Positions 54,420-64,000 of a DNA stretch of 64,000 bases are shown here, one piece after another. The translations under genes were made by a program, and so were the position numbers. The DNA is taken from positions 114,609-178,608 of the forward strand of contig NZ_JMPJ01000071.1 of assembly GCF_000735345.1 (NCBI RefSeq), given 5' to 3'. The first letter of the stretch is position 1. Every line of letters starts with the position of its first letter. This DNA comes from Ewingella americana ATCC 33852. GTDB lineage: Bacteria > Pseudomonadota > Gammaproteobacteria > Enterobacterales > Enterobacteriaceae. The notes under the pieces are model-generated. The model was not told the origin of the DNA and searched no databases. It worked only from the letters and a program-made list of their open reading frames with translations.

Positions 54420-56825
54420 ATGTTGCCATCCACATTAGAGAAAACTCGGTTTGAACACGCCCTGACGCGCCAATGGCAGCGCTTTGGTTTACAGAGTGCC
54501 CAAGACATGACGCCGCACCAGTGGTGGCAAGCCGTGAGCGGCGCGCTGTCCGAGCAGCTCGCCGCGCAACCCGCGCCAGTTCAGGTGAAACAGCAGCAAC
54601 GCCACGTAAATTACATTTCGATGGAATTTCTGATTGGCCGCCTGACCTCCAATAATCTGATCAATCTGGGTTGGTATGACACCGTCAGCGAAGTGCTGAA
54701 GGCGCAGGGCGTTGAACTGGCCGACGTCCTCGAGCAAGAAACCGACCCTGCTTTAGGCAATGGCGGGCTGGGGCGTTTGGCAGCCTGTTTTCTTGATTCG
54801 ATGGCGACCGTGGGGCAATCAGCCACCGGCTATGGGCTGAACTATCAATATGGCCTGTTCCGCCAATCTTTTAGCGAAGGACAGCAGCAGGAAGCGCCGG
54901 ATAATTGGCATCGCGAGAGCTACCCGTGGTTTAGCCACAATAGCCACCTGTCGGTGGATGTCGGTTTTGGCGGTAAGCTGCTGAAAAATGAGCAGGGACA
55001 GGAGCGCTGGCAGCCGGAATTCACTCTTCGTGGCGAAGCGTGGGACCTGCCGGTGGTGGGCTATCGCAACGGCGTTACCCAGCCGCTGCGCCTGTGGCAG
55101 GCGACGGATGTGCATCCTTTTGACCTGACGCTGTTTAACGACGGGCAGTTCCTCAAGGCCGAGCAAAAGGGCATTGATGCCGCCAAGTTGACTAAAGTGC
55201 TCTACCCGAATGACAACCATCAGCAGGGCAAACGCCTGCGCCTGATGCAGCAGTATTTCCAGTGCGCCTGCTCGGTGCGGGATATTTTGCGCCGTCACCA
55301 CTTCCTTGGGCGCAAAATTGCTGAACTGCCTGATTTTGAAGTGATTCAGCTTAACGATACCCATCCGACCATCGCCATTCCCGAGCTGTTGCGCATTCTG
55401 CTCGACGAACACCAGATGGAGTGGGACGCGGCTTGGGCCATCACCAGTCGCACCTTCGCCTACACCAACCACACCTTGATGCCGGAAGCCCTTGAGCGCT
55501 GGGATGAGAAGCTAGTGCGCAGCCTGCTGCCGCGCCATTTCTCACTGATTAAGCAGATTAACGCGCGCTTCAAAAAGGTGGTGGAGAAGCAGTGGCCGGG
55601 CAATAAAGCGGTGTGGGAGAAACTGTCGGTGCATCAGGACAAACAGGTGCGGATGGCGAACCTCTGCGTGGTCAGCGGCTTCGCGGTCAACGGCGTCGCG
55701 GCACTGCACTCGGATCTGGTGGTGAAAGACCTGTTCCCCGAGTATCACCAGCTGTGGCCGCAAAAATTCCATAATGTGACCAACGGCATCACGCCGCGCC
55801 GCTGGCTGAAACAGTGTAATCCGGCGCTGTCGGTGCTGATTGATGACAGCCTGAAAACCGAGTGGGTTACCGAGCTTGATGCACTGCGCGGGCTGGAGAA
55901 ATTCGCCGATGACGCCAAATTCACCCAGCGTTATCAACAGATTAAGCGCGAGAACAAAGTGCGGCTGGCCGAGTATGTGCAGCAGCGCATGGGGATCACC
56001 CTCAACCCTGACGCCATTTTTGACGTGCAGATTAAGCGCCTGCATGAGTACAAACGCCAGCATCTCAACCTGCTGCATATCGTGGCCTTGTACCGCCAAT
56101 TGCGCGACAACCCGCAGCTCGAGATGGTGCCGCGCGTGTTCCTGTTCGGGGCGAAAGCCGCGCCGGGCTACTATCTGGCGAAAAACATTATCTATGCAAT
56201 CAATCAGGTGGCGGAGAAGGTCAATAACGATCCGATCGTCGGCGATCGTCTGAAAGTAGTGTTCATTCCAGATTATCGCGTTTCGGTCGCCGAGCTGATG
56301 ATCCCGGCCGCCGACGTCTCCGAGCAGATCTCCACGGCGGGCACCGAAGCCTCTGGCACCGGCAACATGAAGCTGGCGCTCAATGGCGCGATGACCGTCG
56401 GCACGCTGGATGGCGCGACGGTGGAAATCGCTGAGCAGGTGGGCGAAGACAATATCTTTATTTTCGGCAATACCGTCGATCAAGTGAAAGCCCTAAAAGC
56501 CCAAGGCTACTCGCCGCTGCAATGGCGTAAAAAAGACAAATTGTTGCATGCCGTCTTGAAGGATCTGGAAAGCGGCCTGTTCAGTCACGGGGATAAATCC
56601 GCCTTCGGCCCGATGCTCGACAGCCTGCTGTCTGGTGGCGATCCCTACTTAGTGTTAGCCGATTTTGCTGATTATTGTCAGGCACAACAGAGAGTTGACG
56701 CGATGTATCGCGATCAGGCGGAGTGGACGAAGCGCACTATACTCAATACGGCCCGTGTTGGCATGTTCAGTTCAGACCGGTCGATCCGTGACTATCAGCA
56801 ACGGATCTGGCAGGCGAAACGCTAA
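54420..56825 (+). CDS. malP: Maltodextrin phosphorylase MalP
   Basis: 801 residues, glycogen-phosphorylase family (797 in E. coli). Conserved blocks: [30 protein letters not shown], and the PLP-lysine motif [20 protein letters not shown]. It releases glucose 1-phosphate from linear maltodextrins. AGAGGGAG lies before the ATG. The regulatory N-terminus of eukaryotic phosphorylases is missing, as expected. It forms an operon with malQ, 9 bases downstream. Confidence 0.97.
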   Translation: MLPSTLEKTRFEHALTRQWQRFGLQSAQDMTPHQWWQAVSGALSEQLAAQPAPVQVKQQQRHVNYISMEFLIGRLTSNNLINLGWYDTVSEVLKAQGVELADVLEQETDPALGNGGLGRLAACFLDSMATVGQSATGYGLNYQYGLFRQSFSEGQQQEAPDNWHRESYPWFSHNSHLSVDVGFGGKLLKNEQGQERWQPEFTLRGEAWDLPVVGYRNGVTQPLRLWQATDVHPFDLTLFNDGQFLKAEQKGIDAAKLTKVLYPNDNHQQGKRLRLMQQYFQCACSVRDILRRHHFLGRKIAELPDFEVIQLNDTHPTIAIPELLRILLDEHQMEWDAAWAITSRTFAYTNHTLMPEALERWDEKLVRSLLPRHFSLIKQINARFKKVVEKQWPGNKAVWEKLSVHQDKQVRMANLCVVSGFAVNGVAALHSDLVVKDLFPEYHQLWPQKFHNVTNGITPRRWLKQCNPALSVLIDDSLKTEWVTELDALRGLEKFADDAKFTQRYQQIKRENKVRLAEYVQQRMGITLNPDAIFDVQIKRLHEYKRQHLNLLHIVALYRQLRDNPQLEMVPRVFLFGAKAAPGYYLAKNIIYAINQVAEKVNNDPIVGDRLKVVFIPDYRVSVAELMIPAADVSEQISTAGTEASGTGNMKLALNGAMTVGTLDGATVEIAEQVGEDNIFIFGNTVDQVKALKAQGYSPLQWRKKDKLLHAVLKDLESGLFSHGDKSAFGPMLDSLLSGGDPYLVLADFADYCQAQQRVDAMYRDQAEWTKRTILNTARVGMFSSDRSIRDYQQRIWQAKR

Positions 56826-56834
56826 GGAGCAGCA

Positions 56835-58925
56835 ATGGAGAGCAAACAGCTAGAACAAGCGGCGATCGAGGCTGGGATCGCCGCCGGTTATATCAATGCA
56901 CATGGTAAACAACAGGCTATTGCTGCCGCCACCAAACGGGATTTGTTGGAGGCGATGGGCTGGGCCGCGGGCGTTCCTCACGCCGTGGAAGCGCCAGTGC
57001 CGGTGGTGAAAGTGTTTATTAAGGGCAGCCGTTTAGCCCTGCCGATTGGCGGCGAAGGTGAGTTTCAGTGGCAGTTAAAGTTGGAAAGCGGGGCGGTGCA
57101 GCAAGGGCGCACCAGCGCCAAAATGACCTTGGCCCTGCCGGGACGGATTTCTAGCGGCTATCACCAGTTGACGCTGACTCAGGACGCGCAAAGCTGGGAG
57201 TGCAGCATCATCGTGGCGCCAAAACGCTGCTATGAGCCCGATGCGCTGCTGGCTGGAAAAAAGCTGTGGGGCGCCTGCGTGCAGCTCTACACGCTGCGTT
57301 CCGATAACAACTGGGGCATCGGCGATTTTGGTGACTTGCGCCAACTGGTGCAGGAGATGGGCAAACGCGGCGGCGCTTTCGTCGGCCTCAACCCCATCCA
57401 CTCGCTCTATCCCGGCAACCCAATCGCCGCCAGCCCTTACAGCCCGTCTTCACGGCGCTGGCTGAACGTGATTTATATCGACGTCAACGCGGTGGAGGAT
57501 TTCCAGCTCAGCGAGGCGGCGCAGGCGTGGTGGCGCGAGCCGCAAACGCAGAAAATCCTCAAAGAAGTTCGCCGCAGCGCGTGGGTGGATTACGCCCGCG
57601 TGGTGCCGCTCAAGCTCACCGGGCTGTCGCTGGCGCATCAGCGTTTTGTCACCCGTAGCGCGTCCGATCCGCTGCAAAAAGCCTATCGAAAATTTGTCCG
57701 CGAGGGAGGCGACAGCCTCTATCAGCAGGCGGCGTATGACGCGCTTTATAGTCATCTGGCAAAGCAGGGCGAGCAGCCACAAGGCTGGCCGCACTGGCCG
57801 GAAAAGTACCGCAGCGCGCAGAGTGCCGCGGTCAAAGCCTTCTGCCAGCAGTATGAGTCCGAGGTCGATTTCTACCAGTGGCTACAGTGGCTAGCCGAGT
57901 ATCAGTTTGGCCGCTGTTACCACGACAGCCAGCAGGCCGAGATGCCGATTGGTTTGTATCGCGATTTAGCTGTGGGCGTAGTGGAAGGCGGTGCCGAAAC
58001 GTGGGGCGATCGTGATGTTTATTGTCTTAAAGCCTCGGTCGGCGCACCACCGGATATCCTTGGGCCGCTCGGCCAAAACTGGGATCTGCGCCCGATGGAT
58101 CCGCACGTCATGGTGCGCCGCGCCTATCAACCTTTTATCGATCTGCTGCGCGCCAACATGACCAGCTGTGGCGCGTTGCGCATCGATCACGTGATGACCC
58201 TGCTGCGGCTGTGGTGGATCCCTTACGGTGAAACCGCCGACAACGGTGCTTATGTGCAGTATCCGGTGGACGATCTGCTGGCGATTCTGGCACTGGAAAG
58301 CCAGCGCCACCGCTGCATGGTGATTGGAGAAGATCTCGGTACCGTGCCGGTGGAGATCGTCAGTAAGCTGCGCGAAGGCGGGGTTTACTCCTACAAAGTG
58401 TTGTACTTCGAGCGCGACGCGGAGAATAACTTCCGCGCGCCGCAGTCTTACCCGGTGCAGGCGATGGCGACCATCACCACGCATGATCTTCCAACGCTGC
58501 GCGGCTACTGGCAGGGGGATGATTTGGCGCTAGGCAAGAAGCTGGGGCTGTATCGCGATGAAGAGGTGTTAACCGAGCTGTACGCCGATCGCGGTCGCGC
58601 CCGGCAGGGGCTGCTCAATGGTTTGCATCACTATGGCTGCGTGCCGAAAAGCACAGGCCACAATGCGGACGTGATGAGCATGACCCCGACGCTGAATCGC
58701 GGCCTCCAGCGTTATGTTGCTGACAGCGCCTGCGCTCTGTTGGGCCTGCAACCCGAAGACTGGCTGGACATGGGTGAGCCGGTCAACATCCCCGGCACCA
58801 GCGACGAATACCCCAACTGGCGGCGCAAACTGACGCGAACGCTGGAAGATATGTTTGCCGACGACGAGGTGAATAAGTTGATTAAGGACTTGGATAAGCG
58901 CCGAAGGAAGGTGTCGGTGAGTTGA
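56835..58925 (+). CDS. malQ: 4-alpha-glucanotransferase (amylomaltase) MalQ
   Basis: 696 residues (694 in E. coli), GH77. Catalytic nucleophile in ALRIDHVMTLLRLWW, acid/base in CMVIGEDLGTVP, and third acid in TTHDLPTLRGYW. It transfers glucan units between maltodextrins so that MalP can degrade them. AAGGAGCA precedes the ATG. A GC-rich hairpin follows the stop. Confidence 0.97.
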   Translation: MESKQLEQAAIEAGIAAGYINAHGKQQAIAAATKRDLLEAMGWAAGVPHAVEAPVPVVKVFIKGSRLALPIGGEGEFQWQLKLESGAVQQGRTSAKMTLALPGRISSGYHQLTLTQDAQSWECSIIVAPKRCYEPDALLAGKKLWGACVQLYTLRSDNNWGIGDFGDLRQLVQEMGKRGGAFVGLNPIHSLYPGNPIAASPYSPSSRRWLNVIYIDVNAVEDFQLSEAAQAWWREPQTQKILKEVRRSAWVDYARVVPLKLTGLSLAHQRFVTRSASDPLQKAYRKFVREGGDSLYQQAAYDALYSHLAKQGEQPQGWPHWPEKYRSAQSAAVKAFCQQYESEVDFYQWLQWLAEYQFGRCYHDSQQAEMPIGLYRDLAVGVVEGGAETWGDRDVYCLKASVGAPPDILGPLGQNWDLRPMDPHVMVRRAYQPFIDLLRANMTSCGALRIDHVMTLLRLWWIPYGETADNGAYVQYPVDDLLAILALESQRHRCMVIGEDLGTVPVEIVSKLREGGVYSYKVLYFERDAENNFRAPQSYPVQAMATITTHDLPTLRGYWQGDDLALGKKLGLYRDEEVLTELYADRGRARQGLLNGLHHYGCVPKSTGHNADVMSMTPTLNRGLQRYVADSACALLGLQPEDWLDMGEPVNIPGTSDEYPNWRRKLTRTLEDMFADDEVNKLIKDLDKRRRKVSVS

Positions 58926-58934
58926 GTTTTGCTC

Positions 58935-58964
58935 TGCCCCCTCCCCTACTTAGGGGAGGGGGCA
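58935..58964. terminator. 12-base GC hairpin between malQ and the c-di-GMP gene
   Basis: TGCCCCCTCCCC (58935-58946) and GGGGAGGGGGCA (58953-58964) form a perfect 12-base stem with loop TACTTA. It lacks a T-run on either side, so it may be a repeated extragenic palindrome or an mRNA-end stabiliser rather than a classic terminator. Confidence 0.55.
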
Positions 58965-58974
58965 AGTTCAAAAA

Positions 58975-61035
58975 CTACTCCAAATCTGGATTACTCGCGA
59001 TTTGCTCCACGGTCATGGGCCTGCCGAGCAAATACCCCTGCAACGAATCACAGCCTAGCGCGGTGAGGAAATCTTGCTGCTGGGTGGTTTCCACCCCTTC
59101 GGCGACCACTTTCAAATTCAGCGTCTGGCCGAGGGCGATGATGGCTTGCACGATGCTGGCGTCTTCGCTTCCCGCAATCAGGTCATTGATAAAAGCGCCG
59201 TCGATTTTCAGCTCGCTGGCCGGTAAACGTTTCAGATAAAGCAAACTGGAGTAGCCGGTGCCGAAGTCATCAATTGAGGCTTTAACGCCGAAACGCGTGA
59301 GCTGCTCGAGGATCTCGACGCTGGCGTCCGGATTGCGCATCGCGGTGGTTTCGGTGACTTCCAGCGTTAGCATCTCTGGTGGGATCTGATGCTTCTGCAC
59401 CGTAGCAATCACCTTTTCCACCAGATTCGGCTGCTCAAATTGCAGGGCCGACAGGTTCACCGCCACGGTCCAAGTGCGATGCCCAGCCAAGTGCCACTGG
59501 CGCAGCTGGCGGCAAGCTTCATTAATCACCCACTCGCCAATTGAGATGATCAGGCCGGTTTTCTCCGCCATCGGCAGGAAGACATCCGGGCTGAGCATGA
59601 CGCCGTGGCGTTCCCAGCGCAGCAGAGCCTCGAAGCCTGTCACCGGGCCGTGCGGCGCGACAAACTTCGGCTGATAGTGCAGGCGCAGCTCGTTATGCTC
59701 CACCGCCATGCGCAAGTCATTGAGCATTTGCAGCTGGTCTTGCGCATTGGCATTCATCGACGGTTGGAAGAAGTTGTAGCCGTTGCGCCCGGCATTTTTG
59801 GTGTGGTACATCGCCGCGTCGGCGTTGAGCATCAGCTCGCGCTCGTTTTCGCCATCACCCGGATAGACCGCAATCCCAATACTCACCGACACCAACAGCT
59901 CATAGCGCGACACTTGGAAAGGCTTGGCAATCAGATGCACCAGCTTATCGGCCAGCGTCGCGGCGTCGTTCGGGTCGCCGATTTCCATCAGCAGCACGAA
60001 CTCATCGCCTCCGAGGCGTGCCAAGGTATCCGAGGCGCGCAGGTGGGCTTGCAGCCGCTCGGTGACGGCAATCAGCAGCAAATCGCCGACGTGGTGGCCG
60101 AATGCGTCATTCACCGCCTTAAAGCCGTCGAGGTCGAAAAACAGCAGGGCGAAGGAGGATTGAGTACGCTCCGCTTTTTGGAAAGCCTGACTCAGGCGGT
60201 CTTCCAGCAACAGGCGGTTTGGCAAGCGCGTTAGATTATCGTGCAAGGCGAGCTGCGTTAGCTCACGGTTGGCCTGCGCCAAAGAGGAAGCCAGAATCGA
60301 GGTGCGGGCCTGAAGACGGGCATCGAGCACGGAGATGATCAGGGTGATGGCGAGCACCGCCAAGGTGACGACAATCACCAGCAGCGCCAGCCAGTTGTTA
60401 TTCACCCCGGAATAGGCCGCCATGCTGTGGCTGTCGTGGGGGAAATTGGCGGCGGCCATGCCGATGTAGTGCATGCCGACAATTGCGGTGCCCATGACGA
60501 TCGCCGCGCCAACGCGCAGCATTTTCACATTTGGCGAGTGCTGGCGCAGATGAAACGCCATCCACAGCGCGGCACCGGAAGCCACCACTGCGACCACTAC
60601 CGACAGTGTCACCCAGCGGAAATCGTACTCAATGCCGGGCATCATGCGCATCGCCGCCATGCCGGTATAGTGCATTGCCACAATGCCGCCGCCCATCAGC
60701 AGCGAACCAAGCAACAGGCTTTGGGTCGGCAGACGCTCGTGGCACACCAGCCACAGGGCAAAAGCGGAAGAAACGATAGCGATCAGCATCGAAAAGAGGG
60801 TGATCAGCGGGTCATAGCCCATCGACACCGGCAAACTGAAGGCCAGCATGCCGATAAAATGCATCGACCAGATGCCAATTCCCATCGCAAGTGCCCCGCC
60901 CGCTAACCACAATTTCGACGCTCTTCCCTGTGTCGTTGCCACTCGTCCAGCCATGTCGAGCGCAGTGTAAGACGCGAGCATCGCAACGATGAAGGAGAAC
61001 AGAATCAGGACATCGTTGTAATTACTGGAAAGCAT
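58975..61035 (-). CDS. MHYT-GGDEF-EAL membrane c-di-GMP enzyme
   Basis: 686 residues from ATG 61035, with GGAG 7 bases upstream; a more distal in-frame start lacks one. The N-terminal MHYT sensor (seven membrane helices) shows three copper- or gas-sensing motifs, SMHFIGM, AMHYTGM and GMHYIGM. Then come GGDEF (G342-F346, intact) and EAL (E469 in FEALLRW, intact). Both c-di-GMP synthesis and breakdown are possible. MucR and YkoW have the same architecture. It is convergent with malQ. Confidence 0.92.
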   Translation of the reverse strand: MLSSNYNDVLILFSFIVAMLASYTALDMAGRVATTQGRASKLWLAGGALAMGIGIWSMHFIGMLAFSLPVSMGYDPLITLFSMLIAIVSSAFALWLVCHERLPTQSLLLGSLLMGGGIVAMHYTGMAAMRMMPGIEYDFRWVTLSVVVAVVASGAALWMAFHLRQHSPNVKMLRVGAAIVMGTAIVGMHYIGMAAANFPHDSHSMAAYSGVNNNWLALLVIVVTLAVLAITLIISVLDARLQARTSILASSLAQANRELTQLALHDNLTRLPNRLLLEDRLSQAFQKAERTQSSFALLFFDLDGFKAVNDAFGHHVGDLLLIAVTERLQAHLRASDTLARLGGDEFVLLMEIGDPNDAATLADKLVHLIAKPFQVSRYELLVSVSIGIAVYPGDGENERELMLNADAAMYHTKNAGRNGYNFFQPSMNANAQDQLQMLNDLRMAVEHNELRLHYQPKFVAPHGPVTGFEALLRWERHGVMLSPDVFLPMAEKTGLIISIGEWVINEACRQLRQWHLAGHRTWTVAVNLSALQFEQPNLVEKVIATVQKHQIPPEMLTLEVTETTAMRNPDASVEILEQLTRFGVKASIDDFGTGYSSLLYLKRLPASELKIDGAFINDLIAGSEDASIVQAIIALGQTLNLKVVAEGVETTQQQDFLTALGCDSLQGYLLGRPMTVEQIASNPDLE

Positions 61036-61298
61036 GCAAACTCCACACAATAGGATTATCTATATTAAGTGCTAATTTTGGCGCGGGATAATCGCATTAA
61101 ATAATAATAAAGGCTATTGAATTAGCGCCTTTCTATTAAATTTACTTAAGCTTATTGCTCAATTCTTATAAATTGAGTTGTAAAACTTGTTATGAGTAAA
61201 CGTAATAGGAACAAGGTCTTTGCCTTAATAAAATACGCCAGCGGGTAGATGGTCTATAGTTAACTATTAATTTGGCTAATCAGTTTGGAGTTATAAAC

Positions 61299-61967
61299 AT
61301 GATCACGGTTCACCATTTAAATAACTCACGTTCCCAGAGAGTGCTCTGGATGCTCGAAGAGCTGGAATTGCCTTATCAAATTCAGCGTTATCAACGTGAT
61401 GAAAAGACCATGCTGGCCCCGGCGTCACTGAAGAAGGTGCATCCGCTGGGGAAATCGCCAGTGCTGGTGGATAACGACCTGACGCTGGCCGAGTCGGGTG
61501 CGATTCTGGAGTACCTGCAAGAAACCTATGATGCCCAAGGAAATTTCAAACCTACCGATCACTTCGCTCGCCAGCAGTATCGCTATTGGATGCACTATGC
61601 CGAAGGTTCGTTGATGCCGATTTTGGTGATGAAGCTGATTTTTGGACGATTAGGCAAACCGCCAATGCCGTGGCTGATCCGCCCAATTGCCGGCGCTATC
61701 GGCAAAGGCGTGCAGCAAAATTATCTGGATAAGCAGCTGGCGACCCACGGTGCCTATCTTGAGCAGCATCTGACTGAAAATACGTGGTTTGCTGGTAGCG
61801 ATTTCAGTGCTGCCGACGTGCAGATGAGTTTCCCGGTGGAAGCCATGGTGTCGCGCGGAGGATTAGATAAATATCCTAAATTGCATACTTGGCTTTCTAC
61901 TATTCATGCGCGCCCAGCCTATCAAAAAGCCTTAGAGCAGGGTGGTCCCTACCAAATTGGTAGCTAA
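61299..61967 (+). CDS. Glutathione S-transferase family protein
   Basis: 222 residues from ATG 61299 with TTGGAG upstream. The N-terminal thioredoxin fold begins TVHHLNNSRSQRVLWMLEEL, where the serine after NN is the likely glutathione-activating residue, and has the cis-proline GKSPVLVDND and ESGAILEYL glutathione-binding motif. The C-terminal helical domain has FSAADVQMSFP. The substrate is unknown. It is a single gene. Confidence 0.9.
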   Translation: MITVHHLNNSRSQRVLWMLEELELPYQIQRYQRDEKTMLAPASLKKVHPLGKSPVLVDNDLTLAESGAILEYLQETYDAQGNFKPTDHFARQQYRYWMHYAEGSLMPILVMKLIFGRLGKPPMPWLIRPIAGAIGKGVQQNYLDKQLATHGAYLEQHLTENTWFAGSDFSAADVQMSFPVEAMVSRGGLDKYPKLHTWLSTIHARPAYQKALEQGGPYQIGS

Positions 61968-61999
61968 TCAAAATTCCAGTGTTATCTATTTTTCAGCAA

Positions 62000-62055
62000 C
62001 GCCGATTTTTATTTTCATGAAAACATAAGTGATGCTTATTATCTCCAAATCGGCG
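62000..62055. other. Structured intergenic element after the glutathione transferase gene
   Basis: CGCCGATTT (62000-62008) and AAATCGGCG (62047-62055) are exact reverse complements, enclosing a 38-base loop with its own small palindrome TTTTCATGAAAA. It may be part of a terminator or a small RNA. The rest of the 576-base gap (61968-62543) holds only the PurR-like sites and a palindrome described separately. Confidence 0.4.
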
Positions 62056-62348
62056 GGTCTGAATTTTAATAACGTAATAGGAATATTGTTAAGCTATTAA
62101 TCCTGTCCGGTTTTATTTCTTTATCTCTTCGGCCTTTTTTCTCCCTTTCAAAATAGCGCGGTCTATTTTCTTCTCTCCTGAAGCCCTATCCGATTTTCCA
62201 TTTTTTCATCACCGTTTTGGCAAGTTGCGCAGCCTGCTAACCATTCAAAATAGGCGGTTTGCGCAAATTCTGTGGCGATCTGGCTTTTTATTGAACAAAA
62301 CGCCATAAAATGTCGTGAACGGGAGTTGAAAAGAGGGGGTTAATGGCT

Positions 62349-62498
62349 GGATAATCGTTTGCTTTGCAGTACCCGTGGTTTTTATTTCCGCCTTACGCGA
62401 TGAGAGTTAAACGTTTGCCTTGGTTTTGCGCATCGATCTTGCAGGTTTTCGAGCACATTACGGCGGTTAGGGAAGCGAACGTGACGAAACGGTTTCGT
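62349..62498 (+). promoter_or_regulatory. PurR-like boxes and palindrome upstream of adeP
   Basis: AGTTAAACGTTTGCCT (62406-62421) matches the PurR box ACGCAAACGTTTGCGT at 12 of 16 positions; GGATAATCGTTTGCTT (62349-62364) matches at 10. A perfect odd palindrome ACGAAAC-G-GTTTCGT lies at 62484-62498, 46 bases before the adeP start. adeP is thought to belong to the PurR regulon in E. coli. Confidence 0.5.
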
Positions 62499-62543
62499 AA
62501 TGACCACGCAGGCATTTCAGCAAGACACTTCAGAGGGTTGCAC

Positions 62544-63911
62544 ATGGCTAGTCAACACAATCAAACGGGCAGTGGCGTTGCGCCTGCCGGTTCGCTTGAT
62601 GCTTTCTTTAAAATATCTGCGCGTGGCAGTAACGTTCGTCAGGAAATTATTGCCGGTCTGACGACCTTTTTGGCAATGGTTTACTCGGTCATTGTGGTGC
62701 CGGGCATGCTGGGCAAAGCCGGTTTCTCTCCGAGCGCCGTGTTTGTTGCCACCTGTTTGGTGGCGGGCTTTGGCTCTCTGCTGATGGGGCTGTGGGCCAA
62801 TTTGCCTTTGGCGATTGGTTGCGCAATTTCCCTTACTGCCTTTACCGCCTTCAGTCTGGTGCTGGGCCAGCACATTAGCGTGCCGGTCGCACTGGGCGCG
62901 GTATTCCTAATGGGCGTGTTGTTCACCATTATTTCCGTCACCGGGATTCGTTCGTGGATTTTACGCAATTTGCCGATGGGCGTTGCGCACGGCACGGGTA
63001 TTGGTATCGGGCTGTTCTTGCTGCTTATCGCCGCAAACGGTGTCGGCTTGGTTATCAAGAACCCACTCGACGGCCTGCCAGTGACCCTTGGCGCTTTCAC
63101 CTCTTTCCCTGTAGTCATGACATTGTTAGGTCTGGCGGTAATTTTCGGGTTAGAGAAACTGCGCGTGCCGGGCGGCATCCTGCTGGTTATCATCGTGATT
63201 TCTATTATCGGCCTGATTTTTGACCCTGCGGTGAAGTATCAGGGCCTGTTCGCCATGCCATCTTTGTCAGACGCTAACGGCCACTCGGTGCTGTTTAATC
63301 TCGACATCATGGGCGCGCTGAAACTGGCGGTTCTGCCAAGCGTGTTGGCATTGGTAATGACGGCAGTCTTCGACGCCACCGGCACTATCCGCGCGGTCGC
63401 CGGCCAAGCGAATTTGCTGGATAAAGACGGTCAGATCATCAGCGGCGGCAAAGCTCTGACCTCCGACTCAATCAGCAGCATGTTTGCCGGTTTGGTAGGT
63501 GCATCGCCAGCCGCGGTGTATATCGAATCCGCCGCCGGTACTGCCGCAGGCGGTAAAACAGGCCTGACCGCCACCGTGGTCGGCGTGCTGTTCCTGCTGA
63601 TGCTGTTCCTCTCTCCACTGTCGTATCTGGTCCCAGCCTACGCCACCGCCCCTGCGCTGATGTATGTCGGTCTGTTGATGTTAAGCAACGTCACCAAACT
63701 GGATTTTACCGATTTCGTCGACGCAATGTCCGGCCTGCTGTGCGCGGTGTTTATCGTTCTGACCTGTAATATCGTGACCGGTATTATGTTAGGTTTCAGC
63801 GCGTTAGTGATCGGCCGCATCTTCTCCGGCGAATGGCGTAAGCTGAACATCGGGACAGTTATCATCGCCGTGGCGCTGGTAGTGTTCTATGCAGGTGGAT
63901 GGGCTATTTAA
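62544..63911 (+). CDS. adeP: Adenine permease AdeP (NCS2 family)
   Basis: 455 residues from ATG 62544 ([22 protein letters not shown]); the frame is open further upstream through the regulatory region, and that longer start was rejected. The sequence follows E. coli AdeP closely ([58 protein letters not shown]), with about 12-14 membrane segments and the conserved [17 protein letters not shown] in the substrate region. It is a proton-coupled adenine importer. A hairpin follows. Confidence 0.95.
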   Translation: MASQHNQTGSGVAPAGSLDAFFKISARGSNVRQEIIAGLTTFLAMVYSVIVVPGMLGKAGFSPSAVFVATCLVAGFGSLLMGLWANLPLAIGCAISLTAFTAFSLVLGQHISVPVALGAVFLMGVLFTIISVTGIRSWILRNLPMGVAHGTGIGIGLFLLLIAANGVGLVIKNPLDGLPVTLGAFTSFPVVMTLLGLAVIFGLEKLRVPGGILLVIIVISIIGLIFDPAVKYQGLFAMPSLSDANGHSVLFNLDIMGALKLAVLPSVLALVMTAVFDATGTIRAVAGQANLLDKDGQIISGGKALTSDSISSMFAGLVGASPAAVYIESAAGTAAGGKTGLTATVVGVLFLLMLFLSPLSYLVPAYATAPALMYVGLLMLSNVTKLDFTDFVDAMSGLLCAVFIVLTCNIVTGIMLGFSALVIGRIFSGEWRKLNIGTVIIAVALVVFYAGGWAI

Positions 63912-63919
63912 GATTTTGG

Positions 63920-63944
63920 AGGGGCGAAAATCTGGCGCCCTTTT
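63920..63944 (+). terminator. Weak hairpin after adeP
   Basis: AGGGGCG (63920-63926) pairs with CGCCCTT (63936-63942) including one G-T pair, followed by TTAA. A weak terminator candidate. Confidence 0.45.
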
Positions 63945-63968
63945 AAGGTCAAGGTCAAGGTCAAGGTC
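63945..63968. repeat. Four tandem copies of AAGGTC
   Basis: AAGGTC occurs four times without change directly after the adeP hairpin. Such a hexamer array may vary in copy number. The bases that follow to the window end (63969-64000) show nothing recognisable. Confidence 0.85.
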
Positions 63969-64000
63969 GTGCGCTGCCGCCACACCGGCCTTGAGGGGCG

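Noticed and set aside
55542-56483. A 313-codon open frame on the minus strand
   Set aside because: Antisense to malP, shadow frame.
62364-62543. N-terminal extension of AdeP by 60 residues
   Set aside because: The extension covers PurR-like sites, has no family counterpart, and ATG 62544 gives the E. coli-like length.

Overview
The window is chromosomal DNA from a Gram-negative enteric bacterium of the order Enterobacterales. Several gene orders match the Escherichia coli chromosome (yhbW-ubiV-ubiU-ubiT-yhbS-yhbQ-yhbP-yhbO-yraR; ygjP-ygjR-alx-sstT next to rlmG and fadH; malT divergent from malPQ; nrdDG; treBC-treR-mgtA). Proteins align closely to E. coli along their length, but the way the blocks are joined, the rpfF/rpfR pair, the GH20 hexosaminidase and a 125-base palindromic repeat family point outside Escherichia/Salmonella, towards Yersiniaceae/Hafniaceae/Pectobacteriaceae-like genera. 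Genus cannot be fixed from the sequence alone. No rRNA, tRNA, CRISPR array, prophage or insertion sequence was seen.

Layout. 1-4.5 kb: end of a luciferase-like monooxygenase gene (yhbW) and a HlyD plus two ABC-2 permease operon without an ATPase gene. 4.5-11 kb: anaerobic ubiquinone genes ubiV, ubiU and ubiT, yhbS, an inserted AtaR-AtaT toxin-antitoxin pair, yhbQ, yhbP, yhbO and yraR. 11-19.4 kb: a complete carbon-phosphorus lyase operon phnFGHIJKLMN, a hexapeptide acyltransferase and phnP, without the phnCDE transporter. 19.6-20.1 kb: a CcdA-CcdB pair whose antitoxin lacks its DNA-binding domain. 20.2-23.8 kb: anaerobic ribonucleotide reductase nrdDG and a flavodoxin-fold quinone reductase. 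23.8-31.2 kb: trehalose genes treC, treB and treR, and mgtA with a PhoP-type promoter and an attenuator-like leader carrying an 11-codon peptide. 31.3-37.5 kb: secreted hexosaminidase, a WtpA/WtpB-like molybdate/tungstate pair without ATPase, YefM-YoeB, and sstT. 37.5-44.8 kb: alx (TerC) under a yybP-ykoY riboswitch that carries a palindromic repeat, a class I glutamine amidotransferase, ygjR, ygjP, rlmG and fadH. 45-48 kb: diffusible-signal-factor synthase rpfF facing its c-di-GMP receptor rpfR. 48.2-64 kb: bglX, a yjcB-like gene, malT, malP, malQ, an MHYT-GGDEF-EAL protein, a glutathione S-transferase and the adenine permease adeP.

Common themes are adaptation to low oxygen (ubiUVT, nrdDG), use of alternative carbon and phosphorus sources (phn, tre, mal, bglX, hexosaminidase), metal and ion control (mgtA, alx, wtp-like) and signalling (rpfF/rpfR, MHYT-GGDEF-EAL). 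Three type II toxin-antitoxin modules sit within about 28 kb. Many regulatory sites could be read directly: an FNR-type promoter at ubiUV, NrdR boxes, a TreR operator, a PhoP box, toxin-antitoxin operators, MalT boxes and a PurR-like box. I saw no wholly new multigene system. The most unusual signals are the domain-less CcdA, the P-loop substitutions in AtaT, the repeat inside the alx riboswitch, the in-frame upstream ORF of rpfF and the mutually exclusive stems in the mgtA leader.
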